Of a stretch of 64,000 bases of DNA, positions 56,843 through 64,000 are shown one piece after another. The position numbers and the translations under genes were made by a program. The stretch lies in the IMG/VR virus record IMGVR_UViG_3300044644_001981, positions 1-64,000 of that record; one strand, given 5' to 3'. Within the stretch, counting starts at the first letter, position 1, and the number at the start of each line of letters is the position of its first letter. The notes under the pieces were generated by a model. That model worked only from the letters and a program-made list of their open reading frames with translations. It did not search any database and was not told the DNA's origin. The DNA is from a virus.

Positions 56843-57105
56843 ATAACTGCCTAAAATGCCAGATCCCTCTCAAAAAGAATGGGATGGCTTCTGGGAATAG
56901 ACAAAAATGGAGATGCCGAGACTGTGGGTTTAGTTTTACCGAGAATCCACAGCTAGGGGGAAGACCTCGGATATTTGAAGATCACATCTTGACCACTGCC
57001 GAACAAACAGCCCGACACCGGAAAAAGAAAAAGCTCAAGTTAACGGGATTATTGGTGGAGACATTAAAAGACAAGGGAACTATGTCAATAATGCAGATAA
57101 AGTAA
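56839..57105 (+). CDS. zinc-ribbon protein, InsA-like
   Basis: An 88-aa protein. CLKCQIPLKKNG and QKWRCRDCGFSF form the ribbon, followed by GRPR and a basic tail. Paralog of the 35045 and 40016 proteins. Confidence 0.6.
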   Translation: MNNCLKCQIPLKKNGMASGNRQKWRCRDCGFSFTENPQLGGRPRIFEDHILTTAEQTARHRKKKKLKLTGLLVETLKDKGTMSIMQIK

Positions 57106-57107
57106 TT

Positions 57108-57146
57108 TGACATCCGCCCCGCCGTAAAACGGGCGGGGATTGATAA
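57108..57146. other. IS200/IS605-type end-like hairpin
   Basis: TTGACATCCGCCCCGCCGT and ACGGGCGGGGATTGA form a strong imperfect hairpin that looks like the end hairpins of IS200/IS605 elements. No transposase adjoins it. It may simply act as a terminator. Confidence 0.4.
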
Positions 57147-57269
57147 GTTTAAATAGTGAATTAATGCAAACTACCCCATTAACAAAGTTTAGAAATGAGC
57201 TCCCCAAGTTTAAAAGGCAAGCTCAATAGGGGTTTAATCCTAGGCTTTTTAATATTCAGATTATTTTAA

Positions 57270-57335
57270 ATGTTATAATTAATTAGTCCCCAAGATGTTC
57301 TCTCATCTGGGGACTATTCAAATTTAAGGAATTAT
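57270..57335 (+). promoter_or_regulatory. recurrent hairpin leader (copy 4)
   Basis: TATAAT is followed by AGTCCCCAAGATG pairing with CATCTGGGGACT, then the ATG at 57336. Confidence 0.65.
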
Positions 57336-57839
57336 ATGAATTATAACATCATTCCGTTCGACTACAACGGGGTCAAGATTCAAGTTCGGGAATCTGACGG
57401 ATGGATAAACCTGACCGAGATGTGCAAAGCCTATGATGTGAGGCTCGACAACTGGATGCGGTTGAAAAGCTCAAAAGCTGAACTAGAAAGCCTCGTAAAC
57501 TCCCCCAATCTTAACTACCTCAGATGTGAGGGAGTTAGCTCAAACCCTTACGGTGCAATCCTTGAAACAAAAGAAGGGAAGAAAGGTGGAACATGGGGTC
57601 ATCCGTTACTCGCAGTCAAAGTTGCCCGATGGATTAATTCTGATTTTGCCAACTGGCTCGATGCTCATAGTCTCGTTCTACTAAGAGACGGTAAAACTTC
57701 CTTAGACACCGACCCGTTTGCTCGGATGCTGGAAATCAGGGGAGAAAACTATGGCGATCTTGATAATCAGATTTTAATTGATGACCGCTTCTATGATGTG
57801 GACACTTATTCTACTTGGACTCTTGACTCAGGGGAGTAG
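57336..57839 (+). CDS. KilA-N domain protein
   Basis: A 167-aa DNA-binding phage regulator or antirepressor. ESDGWINLTEMCKAYDVRLD, NWMRLKSSK, GGTWGHPLLAVKVARWINSD and FANWLDAHSLVLL are the domain pattern. The C-terminal 36 residues are shared almost exactly with the broken copy upstream. Confidence 0.8.
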   Translation: MNYNIIPFDYNGVKIQVRESDGWINLTEMCKAYDVRLDNWMRLKSSKAELESLVNSPNLNYLRCEGVSSNPYGAILETKEGKKGGTWGHPLLAVKVARWINSDFANWLDAHSLVLLRDGKTSLDTDPFARMLEIRGENYGDLDNQILIDDRFYDVDTYSTWTLDSGE

Positions 57840-57956
57840 ATAGCGATCGCACCCTCTGGCATTCAATCCAGAGGGTGCTATTAACCATTAAGACTCCCGT
57901 TGGCTTTAAGTAGGCGATCAGCAACCCATCTATATATTCAGTTAATCAAATACTCA

Positions 57957-57990
57957 ACACCCCTTTATCCGCAAGATGATAAAAGGGTTT
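57957..57990 (-). terminator. terminator of the ParB-methyltransferase gene
   Basis: CCCTTTATC pairs with GATAAAAGGG around CGCAAGAT. Confidence 0.65.
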
Positions 57991-57996
57991 ATCTTG

Positions 57997-59310
57997 TCAA
58001 TCAAGCCGACCGATAAGTTTTGGTTCTATACCAGAGAATGCTTTGAACCGATCTAAAATTACAGTGCAGTATTGTGGCGATAACTCAAATCCGTAAACTG
58101 TGCGATCGCCCTCCATTTTTTGCGCAGCCATTAATGTGGAACCACTCCCTAAAAAGCCATCGTAAATTAGATCCGTGGGTGCACTGCTATTGCCGAGAGC
58201 GTACTCAATTAAATCCAAGGGTTTCATCGTTGGGTGTTCACGGGATGCGGTGGGACGGTTAAAGTTCCAAACGGTAGTTTGGGAGCGATCAGCGTACCAA
58301 TTGTGTGCGGCTCCAGGCTTCCATCCGTAGAGGATGGGTTCATGCTTCCAGTGGTAGTCTTGTCGCCCAAGGACGAGGGATTGTTTAACCCAAACTATTG
58401 ATTGTTTATATAGCCAGCCCCCTTCTCTCATCCCACGCCTAAAGTTCTCCCCTTCCGTATCGGCATGGCAAACGTAAATCGCGGCTCCAGGTTTTGCTGC
58501 GTTACAGCATGAGGAGTAATATTTTAACAGGAACGTATAAAAATCAGACGAGGACGCGAACGAGTCGTTTTCAATGGTGAGCTTATCCTTAGTTCCCCCT
58601 TCATAAGCCACGTTATATGGTGGATCTGTGAAAATCATCCCTATCTGCCCGAAGCGATCGCCCAACAAAGCCCGAAGATTGCCCTCAACAGTAGAATCCC
58701 CGCAACCCAATCGGTGGCGGCCTAAGCTCCACACCTCGCCTGGTTTAACACGGGGTTCAACTTCCTCAACGTTGTCTAAAAGTTTCTCAACGGCTTCTTG
58801 ATCTTCCTCTTTCTTTTCGTGGGGAGTTGATTCTCCTCCACCGCCACCTTCGGTTTCCTGTGATTCAGCTAACTCGCTAGTTCTACCTTCTAACTCCTTG
58901 AAAAGATCCTCTAACTTCCCAGGGAAACAAAAACTTTCGAGATCAACCTCTTGGGATATTTCTCTCAAGATGTCTATGTCATAGGTAGAGGCATCGGAAG
59001 CGTAGTTATCAACAAAGGTGTATCGCTCCCACTGCTCCTCTGTTAGCCCCTTCCTTTGAACTGCAACAATTTGATCTCCGGTTGCTTCAACAATCAGGAC
59101 ATCCTCCATCCCTAATTCCCTGGCTTCGGTTATTGTCCCGTTACCAGCGCGAATGATTCTATTTTCGTCAATAACAATACTGCGACAAGCACCAAATTCC
59201 TTGAGACTTTTGTTAATAACAGAAGCCGATTCAGGGGTTCGCTTCCGAGGATTCCGAGGTGTCAATTTTAGGTCGGCAATATCAACTTGTTCGATTTTGG
59301 GTTTCGTCAT
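57997..59310 (-). CDS. ParB-like domain fused to a DNA methyltransferase
   Basis: A 437-aa protein. Residues 5-65 (IADLKLTPRNPRKRTPESAS, then IIRAGNGTITEARELG) form a ParB/Srx-like nuclease-fold domain. Residues about 190-430 form an N4/N6 methylase with IFTDPPYNVAYEGG (catalytic DPPY) and DGFLGSGSTLMAAQ (SAM site). This fusion is common in phages and is thought to modify the element's own DNA. An acidic linker with a Gly run (EGGGGG) joins the halves. Confidence 0.85.
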   Translation of the reverse strand: MTKPKIEQVDIADLKLTPRNPRKRTPESASVINKSLKEFGACRSIVIDENRIIRAGNGTITEARELGMEDVLIVEATGDQIVAVQRKGLTEEQWERYTFVDNYASDASTYDIDILREISQEVDLESFCFPGKLEDLFKELEGRTSELAESQETEGGGGGESTPHEKKEEDQEAVEKLLDNVEEVEPRVKPGEVWSLGRHRLGCGDSTVEGNLRALLGDRFGQIGMIFTDPPYNVAYEGGTKDKLTIENDSFASSSDFYTFLLKYYSSCCNAAKPGAAIYVCHADTEGENFRRGMREGGWLYKQSIVWVKQSLVLGRQDYHWKHEPILYGWKPGAAHNWYADRSQTTVWNFNRPTASREHPTMKPLDLIEYALGNSSAPTDLIYDGFLGSGSTLMAAQKMEGDRTVYGFELSPQYCTVILDRFKAFSGIEPKLIGRLD

Positions 59311-59326
59311 AAATCAATAATATCTT

Positions 59327-60073
59327 ATGGTTGATTATGGTGTTCTGTCTATGTTAGCATCTAATTGTCCATTTCGGCACGACTCGGAAGGAGTTCGGAA
59401 TACTTTGAACAAACCTGATAATACAAGACTAGACCTTTTGATCAAAGCAGTCGAAATTTTAGTCGAGAATCCATACTTGTCCAACGTAAAAGTTGCCAAG
59501 TTAGTGGGGTGTGACGAAGGCTCTATTCGGCGATGGAAGAAGTTGGATATATGGAAAGAAGAAGAGCAAAAAATATTAAAAATAAGAATGGAGGTAGCAG
59601 GAAATATATTATCAAATATCGCAAAAGGTAATCAGAGTGAGCAAAGAAACCAAAGTCATCAGGATACTCAAAGTCATCAAAATACTCAAAGATATCAGAA
59701 TACTCAAGGTGTTCGGGAGCAAAACGAGGATGTTAAAGATTTTGATCGGACTGACGTATTTGAAACAAAGAGACGGATTCAGTATCAAGCCAACCTAGAG
59801 AAACAGCAAGACGACTTAAAGTTATTCCTAGAGGCAATCAAGGCAACGGGTGTCCAATCGCTAAAGTTAGCAAATAAAACTTATACCGAGTTAGGGAAAA
59901 TGGATAACCCTGTCAAGGCTTGCCAGCAGGGGACAAAGGCAGGGGTTCATTTTCACGTCCGTACGGGGATGGATGCAGTAAAGGAAGTAGACCGACTCAT
60001 TGAACGAATCTATCAAATAGATCGGGTTCTTGAATATATGGAACAACAAATTGGGACAGATGATTATGATTAA
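59327..60073 (+). CDS. HTH protein, terminase-small-subunit-like
   Basis: A 248-aa protein. ENPYLSNVKVAKLVGCDEGS+IRRWKKLDIW is a helix-turn-helix of the type found in terminase small subunits. A Gln/His/Asn repeat (SHQDTQSHQNTQ) and a long helical C-terminus follow. It is divergent from the ParB-methylase, as in many phages, but no large terminase follows here. The start may be at a downstream Met. Confidence 0.5.
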   Translation: MVDYGVLSMLASNCPFRHDSEGVRNTLNKPDNTRLDLLIKAVEILVENPYLSNVKVAKLVGCDEGSIRRWKKLDIWKEEEQKILKIRMEVAGNILSNIAKGNQSEQRNQSHQDTQSHQNTQRYQNTQGVREQNEDVKDFDRTDVFETKRRIQYQANLEKQQDDLKLFLEAIKATGVQSLKLANKTYTELGKMDNPVKACQQGTKAGVHFHVRTGMDAVKEVDRLIERIYQIDRVLEYMEQQIGTDDYD

Positions 60074-60170
60074 CTTATATGGGACTACGTGTAACAGGCG
60101 AATCTACGGGAATGACAATACAAGAAAACACCCAATTAATACAGGGTGTTTTTGATTGATAAGATAACTC

Positions 60171-60566
60171 TTAACTATCGGCGTTAAAACCATCTACAAT
60201 CCCCATCAAATCAGGAATTAAAGATTGAATCTTTAAATATTTTTCCGATAAAGCCCCCTCCATTGCCTCCAGCCGTGCCTCTATGTCAGGGTCAATTGTC
60301 GGGGTTTGTCGTGCCTCTAGTTTGGCAATTCTGTCCAGCAGTTCAGCGTAGCTTGATTTGGGCTTTTCAACCTTCCTCTCTAGTTTTACCTCGCCATCGG
60401 TTAAGGTTTCAATCCCACTAATCAGGATATCTCTGATCGTTTTTGATTGGTCATAGTTAACGCTCCCCCTGTTGTTAGGGGCTGTGGGGTAATGTTCCCG
60501 TCCGTAGGCTTCTATTGCAGTCAGAAGGTCGTCGGGACATCGGAAGTTAATCAGTCTGTTAGCCAT
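60171..60566 (-). CDS. ribbon-helix-helix-like regulator
   Basis: A 131-aa protein. [20 protein letters not shown], then a coiled-coil C-terminus. Paralog of the 40383-40643 protein. Confidence 0.6.
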   Translation of the reverse strand: MANRLINFRCPDDLLTAIEAYGREHYPTAPNNRGSVNYDQSKTIRDILISGIETLTDGEVKLERKVEKPKSSYAELLDRIAKLEARQTPTIDPDIEARLEAMEGALSEKYLKIQSLIPDLMGIVDGFNADS

Positions 60567-60610
60567 AGGTTCTCTGTTTTACTTTGTGGGTTAAGTATAA
60601 CACAACAATT

Positions 60611-60737
60611 GGGAATATAGGACAAATAACAGGACAAATAACAGGACACATAACAGGACACATAACAGGACATATAACAGGACATATAACAGGACATATA
60701 ACAGGACATATAACAGGACACATAACAGGACATATAA
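60611..60737. repeat. 12-bp minisatellite
   Basis: Ten tandem copies of AGGACATATAAC and variants (ACACATAAC, ACAAATAAC). It lies between the RHH gene and the next promoter. Stop-free frames across it are artefacts of the repeat. Confidence 0.85.
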
Positions 60738-60819
60738 GTAAAACATTATGTTTTATGTCTTACCTATAGAAAAGTCTGATGTAAAACACCTTGACAAAGT
60801 AAAACAAATCGGTTATAGT
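60738..60819 (+). promoter_or_regulatory. promoter with TAAGTAAAAC operators (copy 1)
   Basis: TTGACA (60791-60796), 17 bp, TATAGT (60814-60819). Upstream ATAAGTAAAAC, GTCTTAC and TGTAAAAC elements recur before two other genes. Confidence 0.65.
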
Positions 60820-60877
60820 GTTATACATAGGGTAAAAAAAACCCTTAAACCACTACGGAACACGGAACCTTGAAATT

Positions 60878-61144
60878 ATGAATAACCAAACAGAACGCTT
60901 CTTAACGTTTGCATCAGAAAAAATGGTGACAGTAGAAGGCTTCTACTACTGTTTCAACGATACCGGAATCGAGTTTATGCCCTCTGATAGTGAGTTATGG
61001 TTAACACTCACCTTTGAAGGGCAACTGGAAACCACCTATATCCAATACGAGGGGACTAAATCAATAGTCGAAGTCACTGAAAGATTCCCAGAAGATGTAA
61101 AGGTTACTGAAATCATCAAATGGTTAAAATCGAAAATTAAATAA
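60878..61144 (+). CDS. 88-aa unknown acidic protein
   Basis: It starts MNNQTERFLTFASEKMVTVE. A small beta-rich protein. Unknown. Confidence 0.5.
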   Translation: MNNQTERFLTFASEKMVTVEGFYYCFNDTGIEFMPSDSELWLTLTFEGQLETTYIQYEGTKSIVEVTERFPEDVKVTEIIKWLKSKIK

Positions 61145-61189
61145 ATCCTAAAACCCCTCCCTAGAGGGGAGTTTCACCCACCTATAACT

Positions 61190-61270
61190 CAACTGTCTTA
61201 CTTTTAAGTAAAACCTATAAGTAAGACTAATCTAAAACTACTTGACATCTGTAAAGCATAGCTGTAAGAT
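61190..61270 (+). promoter_or_regulatory. promoter with TAAGTAAAAC operators (copy 2)
   Basis: GTCTTACTTTTAAGTAAAAC and ATAAGTAAGAC precede TTGACA (61242-61247), 17 bp, TAAGAT. Confidence 0.65.
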
Positions 61271-61358
61271 GTAAGACATCAGAGTAAAACAACCAATACA
61301 GTTTAACCCTGATAACGCAACACAACACAACACAGTCACTACATATAAGGACAACACA

Positions 61359-61982
61359 ATGCTGTTTACTCAACACATCAACGCTTTGACCGCTTCAGTC
61401 GATGGTATCCAATCTCAAATCGAATCTTTAGAATCACAACTCAGAACCTTACGCAGTCACAAAGCAGGATTTGAGTCTGAGTTGCAACAAATCCTAACCT
61501 TAGAAGGTGCTGCTGAAAGTGCTTTGAATCAATCCCAGATGTTTGTAAATGCAGCCGAATCGTTGGGACGGACTGACTTGATTGAAACCTTCTGGGAGTC
61601 AATGGATGCTATGCAATCACCCGTTACCTATCAACTCCCAGAATCACCCGAACCCGACACCGACACACCGAAACCAGAACCCATTAACCCGATAGAACCC
61701 GATACCGATGATACAGACACCATCACGGTTGACCCTATCCTAGAATCACCCGAACCCGACACTACACCGGAATCAGAACCCGACACTACACCGGAATCAG
61801 AACCCCGTAACCTTGCTGTTGAGTGTGCAGTGTTTAACCCTTCTACTGCCGATTTTGACAACCTCAAAGCATGGGTACGGAGTCACCAGGGGGATGATAA
61901 AACCCGACTACAAGGAACCCTAACCCGGCGCACAACATGGGAATACGCCGCCAAATTGATTCTTGAAAATCTAATCAGATAG
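61359..61982 (+). CDS. coiled-coil protein with PEPDT-rich linker
   Basis: A 207-aa protein. The N-terminal 50 residues are a coiled coil (DGIQSQIESLESQLRTLRSH). Residues about 90-145 are Pro/Glu/Asp/Thr repeats (SPEPDT, TPESEPDT). A basic helical C-terminal domain follows. Unknown. Confidence 0.55.
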   Translation: MLFTQHINALTASVDGIQSQIESLESQLRTLRSHKAGFESELQQILTLEGAAESALNQSQMFVNAAESLGRTDLIETFWESMDAMQSPVTYQLPESPEPDTDTPKPEPINPIEPDTDDTDTITVDPILESPEPDTTPESEPDTTPESEPRNLAVECAVFNPSTADFDNLKAWVRSHQGDDKTRLQGTLTRRTTWEYAAKLILENLIR

Positions 61983-61989
61983 GGACTTC

Positions 61990-62094
61990 TAACCTATCTG
62001 TAAGACTTATAAGTAAAACATATAGTAAAGTGTTTTGCTTATAAGTAAGATTGATGTAAAACTACTTGACATCTGTAAGACTTTTAGTTATACT
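61990..62094 (+). promoter_or_regulatory. promoter with TAAGTAAAAC operators (copy 3)
   Basis: GTAAGACTTATAAGTAAAAC and ATAAGTAAGATTGATGTAAA precede TTGACA (62066-62071), 17 bp, TATACT. Confidence 0.65.
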
Positions 62095-62209
62095 GTTTTA
62101 CATAGGGGTCAAGAAAACACCTCTTAAAACAACAGAGTCAGAAGGGCTACTTTCTCAGGGACGCCCAACCGACTCCAATCAACCCAATAAAGGATCTAAT
62201 CTAAATATC

Positions 62210-62620
62210 ATGGTAGCTCAAATCACGACCGCAATCACCACCGAGATTGTCGCCTCTTACACATCAGACTTCGACGGAATCACGATTGACACAATCCAAA
62301 TGACTTACCCAGACGGGTCAACGGAAATCCGATACGGTTGGACTGAATTAATGGAAAACGGTGGCACAGTCCACTTTATCCGTACCGAGAAGGGGAGCGT
62401 CCTTAACGGGAATTGGGCAACGGTTCGCTCCAACAAATGGATGACAGCTTACAAAACTTTAAAACCCAAAACAACCCAAGCCCGACCCGTCCCTGTGATT
62501 CGCTCCTATGCAGGAAAAGCCTTCAGTTCAGGACGGATTAAAAGCAATCCAGACCTCGATATTACAGAAGCACAATATCAAGAAATTATGAGTGATTATC
62601 GGGTATCACTCGGTTTGTAA
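62210..62620 (+). CDS. 136-aa unknown protein
   Basis: Start chosen at MVAQITTAITTEIVASYTSD (62210); the longer frame crosses the promoter. Beta-rich N-terminus, basic C-terminus with Thr-Lys stretches. Unknown. Confidence 0.55.
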   Translation: MVAQITTAITTEIVASYTSDFDGITIDTIQMTYPDGSTEIRYGWTELMENGGTVHFIRTEKGSVLNGNWATVRSNKWMTAYKTLKPKTTQARPVPVIRSYAGKAFSSGRIKSNPDLDITEAQYQEIMSDYRVSLGL

Positions 62621-62687
62621 TTAATAAATTCCGGGGGTGAAATAATCCCCCTCTCCTAACACTTCAAACCACTTCTAAGGTAAAACA

Positions 62688-63188
62688 ATGCAACTTCAAA
62701 CCCCTACAACTGCCACTAACACAGCGATTCTACCCAACACTCCAAAGGATTTAAGAGTCGCTCTAGCATCCGGTCAAACGTTAGGAATTAACCGCCCGTT
62801 TCTTGAGATTCAAAAAGACTTATATCGCAAAGTTCCTGATAGCTATTATCAGTTTAAAAGTAAAGGGAACACTCAGATTATTTACTTACCTTGGGAGCTT
62901 CTCTCATGTTGCATGGATTACATTACCCCCGGATGGGAGAAGTCCATCAGTCTTAATCAAATCGGTGAACGGGTGACTGTTGAGTGTACCATCACGATTC
63001 ATAGTTCCGACGGGTCATTCAAACGGACTGCCACAGGGAGCGACACTCTACTCGACGAGGGATATGGGGGGCCTGTAGTTGATGCAGAAAGTCAGGCATT
63101 CAGACGAGCCTTAGCTAATTTTGGATTTTGCTCTTATTTGTGGGATCGAGAAATTAGCAATGCCTTGATTAAAAGAATCAGAGGCTAG
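62688..63188 (+). CDS. Rad52/Sak-like single-strand annealing protein
   Basis: A 166-aa protein. IIYLPWELLSCCMDYITPGW, VTVECTITIHSSDGSFKRTA, then AESQAFRRALANFGFCSYLW resembles the Rad52-type fold of phage recombinases (beta hairpin followed by a KRA/FRRALA..FG helix). It would anneal complementary strands during recombination-dependent replication. Assignment by pattern only. Confidence 0.6.
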   Translation: MQLQTPTTATNTAILPNTPKDLRVALASGQTLGINRPFLEIQKDLYRKVPDSYYQFKSKGNTQIIYLPWELLSCCMDYITPGWEKSISLNQIGERVTVECTITIHSSDGSFKRTATGSDTLLDEGYGGPVVDAESQAFRRALANFGFCSYLWDREISNALIKRIRG

Positions 63189-63376
63189 GAATTAACCAAT
63201 TGAGAGGGATTAAAACCCCTCTCACCGCCTCAAAACAACACTATAAAGGACTTAAAACAATGACCGCTTATGATATGTTGTTTGATTGGGAACGCGATTA
63301 ATACCCCTAGAACAACCGAGACCTGAGCAAGTCTTTAAAAGGCTCAACAAACCATTATTTATTTAAGGTAAAAAAA

Positions 63377-63607
63377 ATGAACAGAAACTACATCGCCAGC
63401 GTCGAACCCTTAATCTTTGACACCTACGAAGAATTTAAAACCTGGATAGGGGAAGAGAGCAAAAGCCCTAGTTTTATTGCCCCAGCTATGATCGGATTTC
63501 CTTCTAAAAAGGAGAGCGATAAATTTATCTTAAATTACAAACCAGAATTAACTTATGACTGTGGATCAGTCAAATACAACAAAATCTGGGGGAATCAATT
63601 CCTCTAG
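63377..63607 (+). CDS. 76-aa unknown protein
   Basis: It starts MNRNYIASVEPLIFDTYEEF, after TTAAGGTAAAAAAA. Unknown. Confidence 0.5.
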   Translation: MNRNYIASVEPLIFDTYEEFKTWIGEESKSPSFIAPAMIGFPSKKESDKFILNYKPELTYDCGSVKYNKIWGNQFL

Positions 63608-63672
63608 CCAATATCTGGGGGTGAAATTCCCCCAATTCAAACAATCAACCAAATCAACTAAAAGATTAAATC

Positions 63673-64000
63673 ATGGCAACAAATTCTCCCGCATCAAAAA
63701 TTAAATCTAAACTAAAAAAAATATTTCCTAATACTAAGTTTAGTGTAACAACACCAGATTATCGCTCTACCAAAGTTCATGTTAAATGGGATATGGAAAT
63801 CGGTAGCAGTCTAACTTGGAATACAATCAAAGCTGTTACAGATAAATACAACACTCATCCAACAATTAATAATTCTAGTGTTGAGTTATTACCTAAATTC
63901 AGTAAAGAACGAAAAGATTGGACGTTAGAGTGTATCAAAAATCTTCCCGTTGAAGGTGAAGAAAAATATGATGAAATAAAAAGATACAACCACTACATCA
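63673..64000 (+). CDS. unknown protein, cut by the window end
   Basis: It starts MATNSPASKIKSKLKKIFPN and is open to the last base (109 codons seen). FSVTTPDYRSTKVHVKWDME resembles the LPD29-type domain of large polyvalent phage/plasmid proteins, weakly. Confidence 0.5.
   Translation, partial: MATNSPASKIKSKLKKIFPNTKFSVTTPDYRSTKVHVKWDMEIGSSLTWNTIKAVTDKYNTHPTINNSSVELLPKFSKERKDWTLECIKNLPVEGEEKYDEIKRYNHYI

Noticed and set aside
60551-60769. ORFs on both strands through the 12-bp repeat
   Set aside because: A 12-bp repeat without stops is open in several frames. The products are pure repeats with no start context.

Overview
The window is a 64 kb piece of a cyanobacterial mobile replicon, most plausibly a cyanophage, a phage-plasmid or a large plasmid of a filamentous freshwater cyanobacterium. 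The host assignment rests on frequent HIP1 octamers (GCGATCGC) inside and between genes, a CyRepA1-type replication protein, and a small NblA-like phycobilisome-degradation protein, which is a known cyanophage cargo gene. Almost every gene is small, tightly packed and of unknown function. No ribosomal, photosynthetic or central-metabolism genes appear. I found no convincing portal, large terminase or major capsid gene, so virus versus plasmid stays open.

Layout. 0-14 kb: small genes, mostly on the minus strand, with a PP-loop (PAPS-reductase-like) protein, a PcfJ-like protein, thymidylate kinase with a truncated tandem copy, and a C5-cytosine methyltransferase. 14-18.3 kb: replication and nucleotide genes on the plus strand (an SSB-like protein, the DnaN clamp, a ribonucleotide reductase small subunit). 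18.6-26.1 kb: a long plus-strand operon of small membrane proteins, an FtsK/HerA/TraD-type ATPase, an M23 peptidase, a GH108-like muramidase and a RuvC-like resolvase, reading as an envelope-crossing or packaging/lysis cassette. 28.5-32.1 kb: the 1189-aa CyRepA1-like primase/helicase. 32.1-34.3 kb: a compact CRISPR locus described below. 34-42 kb: small genes plus two adenine-methyltransferase-like genes and a DUF3560 protein. 42.3-46.6 kb: tail/structural-like genes with a GH10-like glycosidase. 46.7-52.5 kb: HU, NblA, a SNF2 helicase and ThyX. 52.6-64 kb: an amidoligase-like protein with a Q/A repeat, two KilA-N proteins (one frameshifted), a ParB-methyltransferase fusion, a Rad52-like annealing protein and several promoter/operator-rich unknowns.

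The main discovery candidate is at 32101-34270. Four 37-nt repeats with three 37-40-nt spacers sit 19 nt downstream of a 558-aa Cas12/TnpB-type nuclease whose RuvC acidic residues and zinc finger are intact. Divergently upstream of the nuclease lies a non-coding transcription unit of about 150 nt, with a consensus promoter (TTGACA, 17 bp, TATAAT) and a strong intrinsic terminator. It contains a 21-nt segment able to pair with the repeat at 19 of 21 positions. This has the architecture of a miniature tracrRNA-dependent type V system (V-F or V-U-like) carried by a mobile element, with no cas1, cas2 or other cas gene in view.

Regulation is a second theme. The element reuses several sequence modules: a hairpin leader ahead of at least five genes, an AT-rich module joined to TTGACA promoters, TGTCACACTGAAT iterons that also occur inside the rep gene, and TAAGTAAAAC-rich promoters near the right end. 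Partial gene duplications (tmk, thyX start, rep, KilA-N) show heavy internal recombination.
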